A DNA stretch of 57,671 nucleotides from Tindallia sp. (GTDB lineage Bacteria; Bacillota; Clostridia; Peptostreptococcales; Tindalliaceae). The notes beneath the pieces are model-generated. The model was not told the DNA's origin. It did not search any database and saw only the letters and a list, made by a program, of their open reading frames with translations. A program made the position numbers and the translations under genes. The stretch lies in NCBI GenBank assembly GCA_007134225.1, contig SLLE01000116.1:1-57671 (forward strand), written 5' to 3'. Below, in pieces: positions 1 to 8,752 of this stretch (within the stretch, counting starts at the first letter, position 1; each line of letters begins with the position of its first letter).

Positions 1-128
1 GGTAAAGCACTGGTTCAGCTCCTCTTTATTGCCTTTTTTCTTAACTTCCCTAAAATCCAATTCTGAAATGAATGAAAAGAAACTGGGAATATGTTAAAAT
101 GGGTACAGGTACAACATACTATTAATCT

Positions 129-142
129 GCCCTGTACAGGGC
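129..142. promoter_or_regulatory. Perfect 14-bp palindrome upstream of aminotransferase gene
   Basis: GCCCTGTACAGGGC is a perfect inverted repeat lying 11 bases before the ribosome binding site of the aminotransferase gene. A related GTACAGGTAC is found at about 103-112. The position suits an operator in the 5' leader, but no regulator can be named. The first 128 bases hold nothing else that can be called; two frames stay open only from the window edge to stops at about 66 and 108, so they could be the tail of an upstream gene. Confidence 0.35.
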
Positions 143-168
143 AATGAAGAGTGGGGAGGAGAATGATC

Positions 169-1485
169 ATGAGCAAACCTGTTTTGTCAGCCCATTTTGA
201 ATCCAGGGAGCCTTCTGATGTCAGATTGGCTCAAATGAAGTACGATGAGCGGGAAGTAAAACCGGAAGCTGTCATTAACGTAGGAATCGGAAATGTATCC
301 CTGCCGGCCAATCCGGCAATGATGAAAAGAATGTTTGAGCTGGATGCCCCGGGAAGTCCCTTTGCAAAGGGAGCTATCCGTTATACAGGCACCGCCGGTA
401 CGGAGGAATGTCGAAATGCCTTTAAAAACATTCTCAAATGTGAAGGCTTTTATGCGGACGATCTGTTTGTTCAGGTAACAGACGGCGGCTCTGCCAGCAT
501 GGAACTGGCCATTTTGGGTGTTTGCGGCCCTGCCGGCACAGCTGAAAGCCCTCTGATGATGATCGATCCTGCCTATACCAACTATATTTCCTTCGCGCAG
601 CGGGTAGGGCGAAAAACCATCACCGTGAAGCGTCAGTTGGCAGAAGATGGTAATTTTAACCTGCCGGAACTGGACAAAATTGAAGAAATCATTCAGGCGA
701 ACAAACCTGGCGCCATGCTGGTAATCCCTTACGACAACCCGACCGGACAGCTTTATGAGCATGAAATAATGGTAGAACTGGCAAAACTTTGCGTGAAAAA
801 TAACATGTGGATGATCAGTGATGAAGCCTATCGTGAACTGTACTACGATGAAAATATAAAATTGGTCAGCATTTGGGGCATCAACGATCTGGAAGTCCCG
901 GGTATTCAAGGCAGAAGAATCAGCATTGAAACCGCCTCAAAAGTATGGAACGCCTGTGGCCTTCGAATCGGTGCCCTCATTACCGACAATAAAGAGTTTC
1001 ACACTCGTTCCGTAGCCGAATATACCGCAAACCTCTGCGCCAACGCCATCGGTCAGTATATCTTTGGTGCTTTGGCACAGGAAGACAAAGACGGGATTCT
1101 TGGCTGGTGCAAAGACCTGAGAGTCTACTACAAAGAACAGATTTTAATGGTAAGCAAAGGACTGAAAGAACATGAGCCTGGCCTTATCGTTTCCAGCCCG
1201 GATGCCTCCATCTACTCGGTGATTGATGTTCGGAACGTAGTGAAACCAGGATTCGACGCCGTGGATTTTGTCCTCTACTGTGCCGGCGAAGGTTCGGAAG
1301 AAATTGACGGAGTGGAAACCACCTTACTGGTAGCCCCCATGAAAGGCTTCTACGACATCGAAGCCGGGCAGCCAAACCCAGGCAGCACCCAGTTCCGAAT
1401 TTCCTTCGTGGAATCACCGGAAAACATGAAAAAAGTGCCGGAGCTCTTTGTGAAGCTTTTAAAACAATTTGAAGCTCAGCGGTAA
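169..1485 (+). CDS. Class I/II PLP-dependent aminotransferase
   Basis: A 438-residue fold-type I aminotransferase that would move an amino group between an amino acid and a 2-oxoacid in the cytosol. Visible hallmarks are YDNPTG (N190), the SDEAY segment that holds the cofactor-binding Asp, the PLP-binding lysine K258 in ASKVWNACGLRIG, and a C-terminal QFRISF whose Arg should bind the substrate carboxylate. The length fits aspartate/aromatic aminotransferases. Of the GTG at 151, ATG at 163 and ATG at 169, the last is chosen because GGGGAGGA (153-160) stands 8 bases before it. The gene is monocistronic, closed by a strong terminator. Substrate specificity cannot be read from the sequence. Confidence 0.9.
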   Translation: MSKPVLSAHFESREPSDVRLAQMKYDEREVKPEAVINVGIGNVSLPANPAMMKRMFELDAPGSPFAKGAIRYTGTAGTEECRNAFKNILKCEGFYADDLFVQVTDGGSASMELAILGVCGPAGTAESPLMMIDPAYTNYISFAQRVGRKTITVKRQLAEDGNFNLPELDKIEEIIQANKPGAMLVIPYDNPTGQLYEHEIMVELAKLCVKNNMWMISDEAYRELYYDENIKLVSIWGINDLEVPGIQGRRISIETASKVWNACGLRIGALITDNKEFHTRSVAEYTANLCANAIGQYIFGALAQEDKDGILGWCKDLRVYYKEQILMVSKGLKEHEPGLIVSSPDASIYSVIDVRNVVKPGFDAVDFVLYCAGEGSEEIDGVETTLLVAPMKGFYDIEAGQPNPGSTQFRISFVESPENMKKVPELFVKLLKQFEAQR

Positions 1486-1495
1486 AGTCATAGAC

Positions 1496-1524
1496 AAAAA
1501 GACCCGCTCTGAGCGGGTCTTTTT
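1496..1524 (+). terminator. Rho-independent terminator after aminotransferase
   Basis: AAAAAGACCCGCTC and GAGCGGGTCTTTTT form a perfect stem followed by a T run. It separates the aminotransferase from the two-component operon. Confidence 0.9.
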
Positions 1525-1574
1525 GTTGGAAGTTACTCCGTCCCATTCCAACACGTAAAAAGGAGTGAATCTGG

Positions 1575-2255
1575 ATGGCGAATCCTCAAATATTAGTGGT
1601 GGAAGATGAAGAAAAGCTACGAAAGCTGGTGACAACTTATCTGAAGCGGGAACAGTTTCAAGTGCTGGAAGCTTCCGATGGACGGGAAGGAATGGAACTC
1701 TTTGAAAATCATCCCGTGGACCTGGTGATTCTGGATATCATGATGCCCGGTTATGACGGATGGACGGTCTGTCGCCGGATTAGAGAATCCAGCCAGGTGC
1801 CGGTCATACTGCTGACGGCGCGCAGTGAAGAAAACGATAAACTCTTTGGATTTGAATTGGGTGCCGACGATTACGTGACAAAACCTTTTAGCGTCAAGGA
1901 ACTAATGGCTCGAACCAAAGCACTTCTGAAGCGGAGTGGTGTCAAGCCGGAGGAAAAAAATTATCAAATCCAGGGACTTACCGTGGATACCGGCCGGCAT
2001 CATGTGGAAGTGCAAGGGGAGGCCGTGGAGTTAACTCCAAAGGAATATGAGCTGCTATTGCTGTTTCTGAAGAATACCAATCAGGCTCTGGGGCGGGAGA
2101 ACATTCTGAACCAGGTCTGGGGATACGATTACTACGGAGACCTTCGAACCGTGGATACCCACGTAAAGCGACTTCGGCAAAAGCTGGGAAAGGTTGGGGG
2201 AATGATTCAAACCGTCCGTGGTGTCGGCTATATGCTGGAGGTGACAGAATCATGA
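1575..2255 (+). CDS. OmpR/PhoB-family response regulator
   Basis: A 226-residue two-domain response regulator. The receiver domain (about 5-118) shows the acidic pair E10/D11, the phospho-acceptor D54 in VILDIMMPGYDG, the switch T81 in VILLTAR and K103 in DDYVTKPFS. The C-terminal winged-helix DNA-binding domain (about 130-224) contains LTPKEYELL and RTVDTHVKRLRQKLG. It should be phosphorylated by the histidine kinase encoded next to it, whose start overlaps its stop (ATGA), so the two are translationally coupled. AAAAAGGAGTG precedes the ATG. The signal sensed and the target genes are unknown. Confidence 0.95.
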   Translation: MANPQILVVEDEEKLRKLVTTYLKREQFQVLEASDGREGMELFENHPVDLVILDIMMPGYDGWTVCRRIRESSQVPVILLTARSEENDKLFGFELGADDYVTKPFSVKELMARTKALLKRSGVKPEEKNYQIQGLTVDTGRHHVEVQGEAVELTPKEYELLLLFLKNTNQALGRENILNQVWGYDYYGDLRTVDTHVKRLRQKLGKVGGMIQTVRGVGYMLEVTES

Positions 2256-3658
2256 AAGCCTCCATTTCCAAAAGACTAAACCTGATGTTCATCCTCTTTG
2301 CCCTGTTGATTCTGGGGTTGGTTTGGAGTGCCCAAAATTTTTTCCTGGAACCCTATTACATCAGCCAAAAGACGAGGCAGATCGAACGCAGCCAGCAGAG
2401 CCTTCTCAACAGCCTCCAGGAATACGGTCCGGGTGGAGTACTTCAACAGGAGATGGAAGGGATGGCAGAGCAGCTGCACGGAAGAATTGTTCTGCTGAGC
2501 GGTGATGGGCAGGTATTGCAACAGGCAGATGACGAAACACCGGGCCGCGGTGGTCGAATGCCCCAGTCCATGATGCGGCAGATGGAAACCGGCAGAACAG
2601 CCACCCATCAAACCCAGGGGCAGAGCGGGCCGCTTAATTACCTGACATTGATGTCGCCGGCAGGCGACTACCGATTTTTCTTCCAAGTTCCCCTTCAGCC
2701 CATGGAAGAAGTGCTGAGCATTGCGGCACAATTTAACTTGATGCTGGCAGGACTTGCTCTCATCATGGCGCTTGCTCTTTCTCTTCGATTCTCCCGTAGT
2801 GTCACCAAACCCCTGATTCAATTGAATCAGGCAGTGCAACAAAAAAACCCGCAGGGATTCCGCCTTCCCTGGAATAAAGTGCCGGAAGATGAAATCGGAC
2901 AGCTGGGACAATCCTTTCAGGAGCTGACCCATCAGCTGGAGGAAACCATCAATGCCCTGCAGCTTGAACTGGATAAAGAAAAAAGTCTGGAAAGGCTTCG
3001 GAAACAGTTTGTTGCCCGGGTTTCTCATGAACTGCAAACTCCCATCACTCTGATCCAGGGCTATGCGGAGGCGTTGGAAGATAATGTAGCACCAACGGAG
3101 GAAGACCGGCAGGAATACCTGAAAACCATCCAGGAAGAAACCCGGCAGATGAGCCACATGGTAAAGGACTTGCTGGATCTGGAACAACTCGAATCCGGCG
3201 TCTTTCGCGTGGAAAAGGAATCCCTGGACTTAAAGGAACTCTTGCAGGATGCGTTGGACCACTTTAGCCTTCTCTGCGGAGAAAAAGACATTACAACGGA
3301 AATAGTTCTGCCGGAAGACAAAGTAATGATTGCCGGAGACCCCCGTCGACTGGAGCAGGTCATGAACAACTTGCTGAAAAATGCGGTCAGCCACAGTCCG
3401 AAAGGCGGAAAAATCCGCCTTTCTCTGGAAGAAAAGGCGGATCAGGCAATGGTCAAGGTCTACAACCAGGGAGACCCCATTCCGGAAGATAAGAAGGCGT
3501 TGATTTGGGAAAGCTTTTACCGGGGTGATGATACGCGTTCCGGGACTGGTCTGGGTCTGGCCATTGTCAAAGGCGTGCTGGATCTGCATAGCAGCGAATA
3601 CGGCGTTGAAAACCGGGAAGAGGGTGTGGAATTCTATTTTACCCTTCCCTGCTTTTAG
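2252..3658 (+). CDS. Membrane sensor histidine kinase
   Basis: A 468-residue HAMP-type sensor kinase, partner of the preceding response regulator. There is an N-terminal membrane helix (about 11-30), an extracytoplasmic region rich in Gln and Met (about 31-150), a second helix (about 160-180), HAMP (about 181-235), and HisKA with phospho-acceptor H259 in SHELQTPITLIQG. The HATPase domain shows an N box (N377 in NNLLKNAVSHS) and a glycine box GTGLGLAIVKG (about 431-441). Its last 20 bases overlap the end of the convergent ROK kinase gene, with no terminator between them. The ligand is not predictable. Confidence 0.95.
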   Translation: MKASISKRLNLMFILFALLILGLVWSAQNFFLEPYYISQKTRQIERSQQSLLNSLQEYGPGGVLQQEMEGMAEQLHGRIVLLSGDGQVLQQADDETPGRGGRMPQSMMRQMETGRTATHQTQGQSGPLNYLTLMSPAGDYRFFFQVPLQPMEEVLSIAAQFNLMLAGLALIMALALSLRFSRSVTKPLIQLNQAVQQKNPQGFRLPWNKVPEDEIGQLGQSFQELTHQLEETINALQLELDKEKSLERLRKQFVARVSHELQTPITLIQGYAEALEDNVAPTEEDRQEYLKTIQEETRQMSHMVKDLLDLEQLESGVFRVEKESLDLKELLQDALDHFSLLCGEKDITTEIVLPEDKVMIAGDPRRLEQVMNNLLKNAVSHSPKGGKIRLSLEEKADQAMVKVYNQGDPIPEDKKALIWESFYRGDDTRSGTGLGLAIVKGVLDLHSSEYGVENREEGVEFYFTLPCF

Positions 3659-4595
3659 CATACATGGCCGCGCCAATAATCCCTGCGTCATTCCCCAACT
3701 TGGACGCTTCGATCCGAGTCACATTCATAGTCTTCACATAGATCCGCTCAGCCACCATTGCCTTCAAATCATTCATAAAGAAATCCGAGGAAGCCGAGAT
3801 GCCGCCACCCAAAGCAATGACCTCCGGATCAAAAATATTAATCAGATTGGCAATGCCCACCGCCAGATAACGGGTCATCCGGTTCACCACCGTCAGGCAA
3901 ACGTCATCTCCCTCTCGGGCGCCTTCGAAAAGAAGATTAGTACTGATGACCCCATTTTCATCTTCTATTGCGCTTGTCAGAATGCTCTTTTCGCCCTGCT
4001 CCAGCAGACGATGGGCATGATTTTTCATGGCTGTCCCGGAGGCGAAGGTTTCCCAGCAGCCGTTGTTACCACAGGTGCAGTCATAATCGGCATTATGCCC
4101 CACTACCATGTGGCCAATCTCTGTACCGATACCATGGCTGCCGCTGTAGACTTGGTGATTCAGAATCACACCGCCACCCAGACCAGTTCCCAAAGTCACG
4201 AAAACCGAATTGGCAGCATCTTTGGTGATGCCAAGGGTATGCTCCGCCACGGCAGCCATAGTGGCATCGTTGGCTACATGAACACTTTTATCGGTCATCT
4301 GGCTTAACTCTTTTCCCAGCTGCACATTGGTCCAGAAAATATTGGTGGCAAAATAGACAAATCCGTCTTCCCGGGCCGCTCCCGGAATTCCGACTCCGAG
4401 GCCGCGTATTTCCCGGCCATCCAGCTCAGATTCTTCCAGCATTTCTTCCACCAGCATGGCCATGTCATTCATCACAATGATTGACCCTTCGGATACTCTG
4501 GTCATTTTCTTTTTTTTGAAAACGATACTTCCGTTATCCGTCACCAAGCCAGCCTTGATAGAACTACCTCCTAAATCCATTCCAATGTAATACAT
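3639..4595 (-). CDS. ROK-family sugar kinase (glucokinase-like)
   Basis: A 318-residue cytosolic sugar kinase of the ROK family, most likely phosphorylating glucose or a related hexose with ATP. Seen are the N-terminal phosphate loop DLGGSSIKAG (7-16), the catalytic Asp D110 in VANDATMAAVAEH, the second ATP motif TLGTGLGGG, and the ROK zinc site (H162, C173, C175, C180 in CTCGNNGCWE). No N-terminal winged helix is present, so it is an enzyme and not a NagC/XylR-type repressor. GGGGGAG precedes the ATG. Glucokinase versus another hexose or N-acetylhexosamine kinase cannot be decided here. Confidence 0.9.
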   Translation of the reverse strand: MYYIGMDLGGSSIKAGLVTDNGSIVFKKKKMTRVSEGSIIVMNDMAMLVEEMLEESELDGREIRGLGVGIPGAAREDGFVYFATNIFWTNVQLGKELSQMTDKSVHVANDATMAAVAEHTLGITKDAANSVFVTLGTGLGGGVILNHQVYSGSHGIGTEIGHMVVGHNADYDCTCGNNGCWETFASGTAMKNHAHRLLEQGEKSILTSAIEDENGVISTNLLFEGAREGDDVCLTVVNRMTRYLAVGIANLINIFDPEVIALGGGISASSDFFMNDLKAMVAERIYVKTMNVTRIEASKLGNDAGIIGAAMYAKSREG

Positions 4596-4735
4596 CTCCC
4601 CCGCCCCTTTCAGCTTCTTTCTTGTACTTTCATCGTGCCCAGTGCCTCCGCCCTGAAGTTAACGCTTTGGGTAAGTCCTTAATGTTATGATTCTGGATGG
4701 TTTTGAACCTAATTCTCCATTGTTAATTCTCAATT

Positions 4736-4760
4736 GAACAAGGTGCACAGCACCTTGTTC
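4736..4760. repeat. Perfect 11-3-11 inverted repeat
   Basis: GAACAAGGTGC and GCACCTTGTTC flank the three bases ACA. It lies 141 bases upstream of the leftward ROK kinase gene and before the rightward promoter of the nucleotidyltransferase pair. No T run follows on either strand, so an operator or cruciform site is more likely than a terminator. Apart from this, the 300-base spacer 4596-4896 holds an AT-rich stretch of the CAATTG/TTAATTC kind and the promoter listed next. Confidence 0.6.
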
Positions 4761-4821
4761 TTAGTATACAACAAAAAACACACGCCATGTACCCTGTTTA
4801 TCACCCGTCTTTAAAGACAGC

Positions 4822-4850
4822 TTTCACATAAATCAGCACCATGTTATAAT
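4822..4850 (+). promoter_or_regulatory. Sigma-A-like promoter of nucleotidyltransferase pair
   Basis: The -10 box TATAAT (4845-4850) is exact. TTTCAC at 4822-4827 with a 17-base spacer is an acceptable -35 box. It lies 46 bases before the ATG of the nucleotidyltransferase gene. Confidence 0.6.
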
Positions 4851-4896
4851 GATAAAATAGGACGAAACAGAGAGATGCTATTCTGGAGGTTGAAAA

Positions 4897-5406
4897 ATGC
4901 TGAGTCGGGAAAAAATCATAGAAATGCTTCAGGACTTGGAGAAGGCAACCGAAGCTTTTAACATACCTCCTTTTGATATTTATTTGATGGGTGGATCGGC
5001 CTGCCTTCTGGCCGGATATCATGACCGGGGTACAAGAGATTTTGACTTGGTTGATTTGCATTATGCATCCGGTGTTGCAAAAGTCCTTGTGTTTTTGAGA
5101 GAATATGATCTCCTCGAATATGAAAGCGTTGCCTTACCTCCGTCTTACCGGGAAAGAGCAGCTCGACAGGAAGGCTTTGATTATCTCAACATCTATGTGC
5201 TATCCAAAGAAGATGTTATTGTCAGCAAAATTATCCGGATGGATCAGCGGGATAAAGAAGACTTAGATGCAATGGTTCCAAAAGCGGATAAAGCAATGCT
5301 TAACCAGCTAATCGATGAGGTGTTGGGGCGCGATGATTTATTTCAGACGAAGAAAATCGGATTTCGGAAAGGACTGAAACAATTCAGGGAGCGATACTAT
5401 GTATAG
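4897..5406 (+). CDS. Small nucleotidyltransferase-fold protein (AbiEii/DUF6036-like)
   Basis: A 169-residue protein with the polymerase-beta-type nucleotidyltransferase signature: GGS at 32-34, then R44/T46 and the acidic pair D48/D50 (RGTRDFDLVD). A later LSKEDVIVSKIIRMDQRDKED segment (K111, R118, D119) matches the second conserved block of AbiEii/MenT-like families. It would be expected to transfer a nucleotide onto an RNA or protein target. It has its own promoter and a GGAGG site, and its last 8 bases overlap the next gene, so the two form a coupled pair. A toxin-antitoxin role is inference from fold and arrangement; a housekeeping role is possible. Confidence 0.7.
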   Translation: MLSREKIIEMLQDLEKATEAFNIPPFDIYLMGGSACLLAGYHDRGTRDFDLVDLHYASGVAKVLVFLREYDLLEYESVALPPSYRERAARQEGFDYLNIYVLSKEDVIVSKIIRMDQRDKEDLDAMVPKADKAMLNQLIDEVLGRDDLFQTKKIGFRKGLKQFRERYYV

Positions 5407-5743
5407 AATATTACAGGAAAGTATTGAAAACTATTGGAAAGATCCTGCTACCCAGGGAGAAAGAAGGAACCTGGCAGAACCTATAAAACTAATGCTGAGT
5501 CCGGAATATTATAAAAAAGAAGCAGAAATAAACTCAGCCCGTTTTCAGCAAGCACAGAAGCTGCTCAGCTATTTGAAGCAGGAGGAAAATCAAAATCCCC
5601 GCTTCAAAACCCTGTTATGGCATTTGGAATCCAGAGAAATGATACCATCCCTCCAGAGACAATTAACGGAGGAAGAAATACAACTTTGTGAGAAGCAGGC
5701 CAGCATTCTTCTGCAGCTCATTCGCCTCAGCTACTGGCAATAA
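5399..5743 (+). CDS. Hypothetical partner protein of nucleotidyltransferase
   Basis: A 114-residue protein with no family I recognise. It starts inside the end of the nucleotidyltransferase gene (ATG at 5399, upstream stop at 5404-5406), which is typical of obligate two-gene units. It has no signal peptide or membrane segment, is rich in Glu, Gln and Leu, and looks all-helical. It lacks the RX4-6H motif of HEPN toxins and any clear winged helix, so it is neither a standard HEPN partner nor a clear AbiEi antitoxin. The ORF is complete, and overlap plus a shared promoter support a real gene. Confidence 0.65.
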   Translation: MYRILQESIENYWKDPATQGERRNLAEPIKLMLSPEYYKKEAEINSARFQQAQKLLSYLKQEENQNPRFKTLLWHLESREMIPSLQRQLTEEEIQLCEKQASILLQLIRLSYWQ

Positions 5744-5769
5744 AGTATGTCGTGAAAGGACTTGAAAAC

Positions 5770-6444
5770 ATGATTCATCCAACTGAAAGACATATATTGT
5801 ATCGATTTGTCCGAATGATCATCGGCTTTTCCATTTTTGCCGCCGGCATTGTTATGACCATCAATGCCAACATCGGACTGGGCCCCTGGGATGTATTTCA
5901 TCAGGGACTTGCCAAAACTATAGGGATTACCATAGGTCAGGCCAGCATCGGTATGGGTCTTGTCATTGTGGTGATGGACTTTGTCTTCGGAGAAAAAATA
6001 GGGTGGGGAACTTTAGGGAACATGATGTTCATCGGCCTTTTTATCGATTTTTACATGCTGAACGGCATTATACCAGAGCAGAACATTTTCTGGATCGGTG
6101 TGGTGCAGGTGCTCATCGGCCTCTTTCTCATTGGTGTCGGCAGCTTCCTCTATATCAGCGTTGGACTTGGCTGCGGTCCCCGGGACGGCCTGATGGTGGC
6201 ACTGGTGAAAAGAATGAAAAGGCCCGTGGGCATGGTCCGAGGCTCTATTGAAGGCATTGTCCTCGTAGCCGGCTGGCTGCTGGGAGGCCATGTCGGTCTG
6301 GGAACCCTCGTTATTGTTCTTTCCATCGGTCCCCTCATTCAGTTTACCTTTCGACTTTTCCGTTTCGATGTTGCTGCTGTAGAGCATGAATTCATCGATG
6401 AAGACATTCGGGCGCTGGGGCGAAGGATGAAAAACCACAGGTAG
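5770..6444 (+). CDS. YczE/YyaS/YitT-family integral membrane protein
   Basis: A 224-residue inner-membrane protein with about five to six hydrophobic segments. The family signatures are NANIGLGPWDVFHQGL (about 33-48) and GLGCGPRDGLMVAL (about 133-146). Relatives are putative transporters or accessory membrane proteins without an established substrate. A GTG at 5752 is possible, but AAAGGA at 5755-5760 sits 9 bases before the ATG at 5770, so the ATG is preferred. It follows the nucleotidyltransferase pair by 26 bases and may share its transcript. No terminator follows it; the spacer holds repeat-like text. Confidence 0.8.
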   Translation: MIHPTERHILYRFVRMIIGFSIFAAGIVMTINANIGLGPWDVFHQGLAKTIGITIGQASIGMGLVIVVMDFVFGEKIGWGTLGNMMFIGLFIDFYMLNGIIPEQNIFWIGVVQVLIGLFLIGVGSFLYISVGLGCGPRDGLMVALVKRMKRPVGMVRGSIEGIVLVAGWLLGGHVGLGTLVIVLSIGPLIQFTFRLFRFDVAAVEHEFIDEDIRALGRRMKNHR

Positions 6445-6485
6445 AGCAGGTGACAGGGAATAGGTTACAGGTAACAGGGAATAGA
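6445..6485 (+). repeat. Phrase-like low-complexity spacer (ACAGG/GAATAG)
   Basis: The spacer before recD2 contains two tandem imperfect units of the form GTGACAGGGAATAG / GTAACAGGGAATAG with GTTACAG between them. Similar short phrases, on either strand, recur in the spacers at 17850-17866 and 33940-34000. Confidence 0.6.
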
Positions 6486-6520
6486 AGTTAATTCATAATT
6501 CTTTTCAGGGGGTTTACCCA

Positions 6521-8752
6521 GTGGAACAATACGAAGGAAAACTGGTGGAAATGATCTATCAGAACGACGAAAACGGATATCGGGTAGGCATCCTGGAATG
6601 CGAAGACCAAGTTCTTACCGTGGTGGGAATCCTGCCGGGCCTTAACGCCGGGGAGCGCATTCGTGTGCGCGGAAAAAAGCAGGTTCACCAGCGCTACGGC
6701 GAACAGCTGAAGGTGGATGAATACTTCCCTTTGCTGCCGGAAAGTCAGGAAGGCATCATGGAATACATGGCCTCCGGTCTGATCCCCGGTGTTGGCGAAG
6801 CCATGGCCCGGCGAATGCTGGATACCTTCGGGACAGAAATCTTCACCATCATGCAGCAAACTCCGGAACGGCTTCAGGAAGTCCACGGCATCGGAAAAAA
6901 AAGCTGGCGTCCCATGGCGGAAGCCTTTCAGACACAAAACCAGCTGCGGGAACTGATTCTATGGCTGGCAGAAAAAGGGATTGAAGCCCGTTTTGCTCTT
7001 CGAATTCACCAGGCCTTTGGAAGCGGAGCCAAAGCCATCGTCGAGGAAAACCCCTATAAACTCCTGGAAAGCATGCCGGAAATCGGCTTTAAAGCCGTGG
7101 ATCGCATGGCCCTGAAACTGGGCCGGGACCCGGAAGACCCCCAGCGGGTCGGCAGTGGCATCCTGCATGTCCTTACGGCGGCCAGTTACGAAGGCCACAC
7201 CTACCTGCCCCAGGAAGACTTGCTTCACCGGGTTCGGGATGCCCTGGAAGTTGGGGAATCCGTCGTCCTCAATTCCATCCAAACCCTGGCCTTGGAACAA
7301 CAAATCCAAATGACCACCGGCCCGGAAGACCACCGGGTCTATTTGCGTTCCACCTACGAAGCCGAAACCGATACCTGTAAAAAGCTGATGGAACTGGCCT
7401 GCACCCACCCACTTCCGGCACCGAAGAACCTGCGGCAACGGCTGGAGGTTCTTCAGAAAGAACAACATATCGAATTGGCAGAAGCCCAGCTGGAAGGAGT
7501 GGAAGCCGCTTTCCATCACCGGGCACTGGTGATCACCGGCGGACCCGGCACGGGAAAAACCACCCTGATCAACAGCCTGATTCGCCTCATCGAAGAAGAA
7601 GAGCTGGAGGTACTGCTGGCAGCGCCTACGGGAAGAGCCGCCAAACGAATGACGGAAACCAGCGGTAAAGAAGCCGGCACCATTCACCGACTGCTGGAGA
7701 TGGGTTTTTCCGATGAAACCGGTCAGCACTATTTTGGCCGGGATGAAGACAATCCTCTGGAAGCGGATTTTCTCATCATTGATGAAGTATCCATGGTGGA
7801 CATCCTCATGATGCGCCATCTCTTAAAAGCCATTGGCCCTGCTACCACCCTCATTCTGGTGGGTGACGTGGACCAACTGCCTTCCGTGGGGCCTGGTGCC
7901 GTCCTTAAAGACATCATCAACAGCGGCATGATCCATGTCATTCGCTTAACGGAAATATTTCGTCAGGCCCAGGAAAGCCTGATCGTCATGAATGCCCATC
8001 GGATCAACCTGGGAGAAGAGCCGACCCTGAACCACCGGGACCGGGATTTTTTCTTCATGGCAGAAGAAAATCCACACACCGCCCTGGAAAAAATCCGCCA
8101 GCTGCTGATCAAACGGCTGCCGGATCACTATCTTTTTGATCCAATCAAAGACATCCAAGTGTTAACCCCTACGAAAAAGGGCATTACCGGAACAGTAAAT
8201 CTGAACCAGCATCTTCAGGAAGTGCTGAACCCGGCAGAGGCTTCCCGACAGGAACGAAATTTTGGCAACAGAACTTATCGGGAAGGCGATAAAATCATGC
8301 AGATCCGTAACAACTACAGCCTGGAATGGACACGCAAGGATCATGATGGACAGGAAGATAAAGGAAGAGGCGTTTTTAACGGCGATATCGGCCATATCGC
8401 TAAAATTGAAAAAGACCGGGAGCTTCTGACAGTGCTCTATGATGACGATCGAAAAGTGGAATACCCCTATGCTCTGATGGATGAACTGGAGCCGGCCTAT
8501 GCCATCACCATTCACAAAAGCCAGGGAAGTGAATTTCCCGCCGTCATCCTGCCTATGTTTCCAGGGCCAAACGTGCTGATGACCCGCAACTTGCTCTACA
8601 CCGCCATCACCAGAGCCAGAAGCCTGGTGGTGCTGATTGGCCACAAACACGTGCTTTACCGGATGATTCGGAACAACCGCACCCAGGAGCGCTATTCCGG
8701 CCTGGAAGAACGACTGGCGCAGATGCTGGAGTATGTGGAGGGTGACCAATGA
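6521..8752 (+). CDS. recD2: ATP-dependent DNA helicase, RecD2 type (YrrC)
   Basis: A 743-residue superfamily 1B 5'-3' DNA helicase of the RecBC-independent RecD2 class, involved in DNA repair and replication-fork restart. It has an N-terminal OB-like domain, a helix-hairpin-helix region (LIPGVGEAMARRML and VHGIGKKSW, about 85-130), Walker A GGPGTGKT (340-347, K346), Walker B IIDEVS (D421/E422), and the C-terminal motif TIHKSQGSEFPAV followed by YTAITRAR. The GTG start has AGGGGG upstream. Its stop overlaps the comF-like start (ATGA). The length fits the family. Confidence 0.95.
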   Translation: MEQYEGKLVEMIYQNDENGYRVGILECEDQVLTVVGILPGLNAGERIRVRGKKQVHQRYGEQLKVDEYFPLLPESQEGIMEYMASGLIPGVGEAMARRMLDTFGTEIFTIMQQTPERLQEVHGIGKKSWRPMAEAFQTQNQLRELILWLAEKGIEARFALRIHQAFGSGAKAIVEENPYKLLESMPEIGFKAVDRMALKLGRDPEDPQRVGSGILHVLTAASYEGHTYLPQEDLLHRVRDALEVGESVVLNSIQTLALEQQIQMTTGPEDHRVYLRSTYEAETDTCKKLMELACTHPLPAPKNLRQRLEVLQKEQHIELAEAQLEGVEAAFHHRALVITGGPGTGKTTLINSLIRLIEEEELEVLLAAPTGRAAKRMTETSGKEAGTIHRLLEMGFSDETGQHYFGRDEDNPLEADFLIIDEVSMVDILMMRHLLKAIGPATTLILVGDVDQLPSVGPGAVLKDIINSGMIHVIRLTEIFRQAQESLIVMNAHRINLGEEPTLNHRDRDFFFMAEENPHTALEKIRQLLIKRLPDHYLFDPIKDIQVLTPTKKGITGTVNLNQHLQEVLNPAEASRQERNFGNRTYREGDKIMQIRNNYSLEWTRKDHDGQEDKGRGVFNGDIGHIAKIEKDRELLTVLYDDDRKVEYPYALMDELEPAYAITIHKSQGSEFPAVILPMFPGPNVLMTRNLLYTAITRARSLVVLIGHKHVLYRMIRNNRTQERYSGLEERLAQMLEYVEGDQ

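Noticed and set aside
187-909. 240-codon minus-strand frame opposite the aminotransferase
   Set aside because: The plus-strand frame has all aminotransferase motifs; the opposite frame has no domain and no ribosome binding site.
3525-4307. 260-codon plus-strand frame opposite the ROK kinase
   Set aside because: Shadow of the ROK gene, whose active-site motifs are clear on the minus strand.
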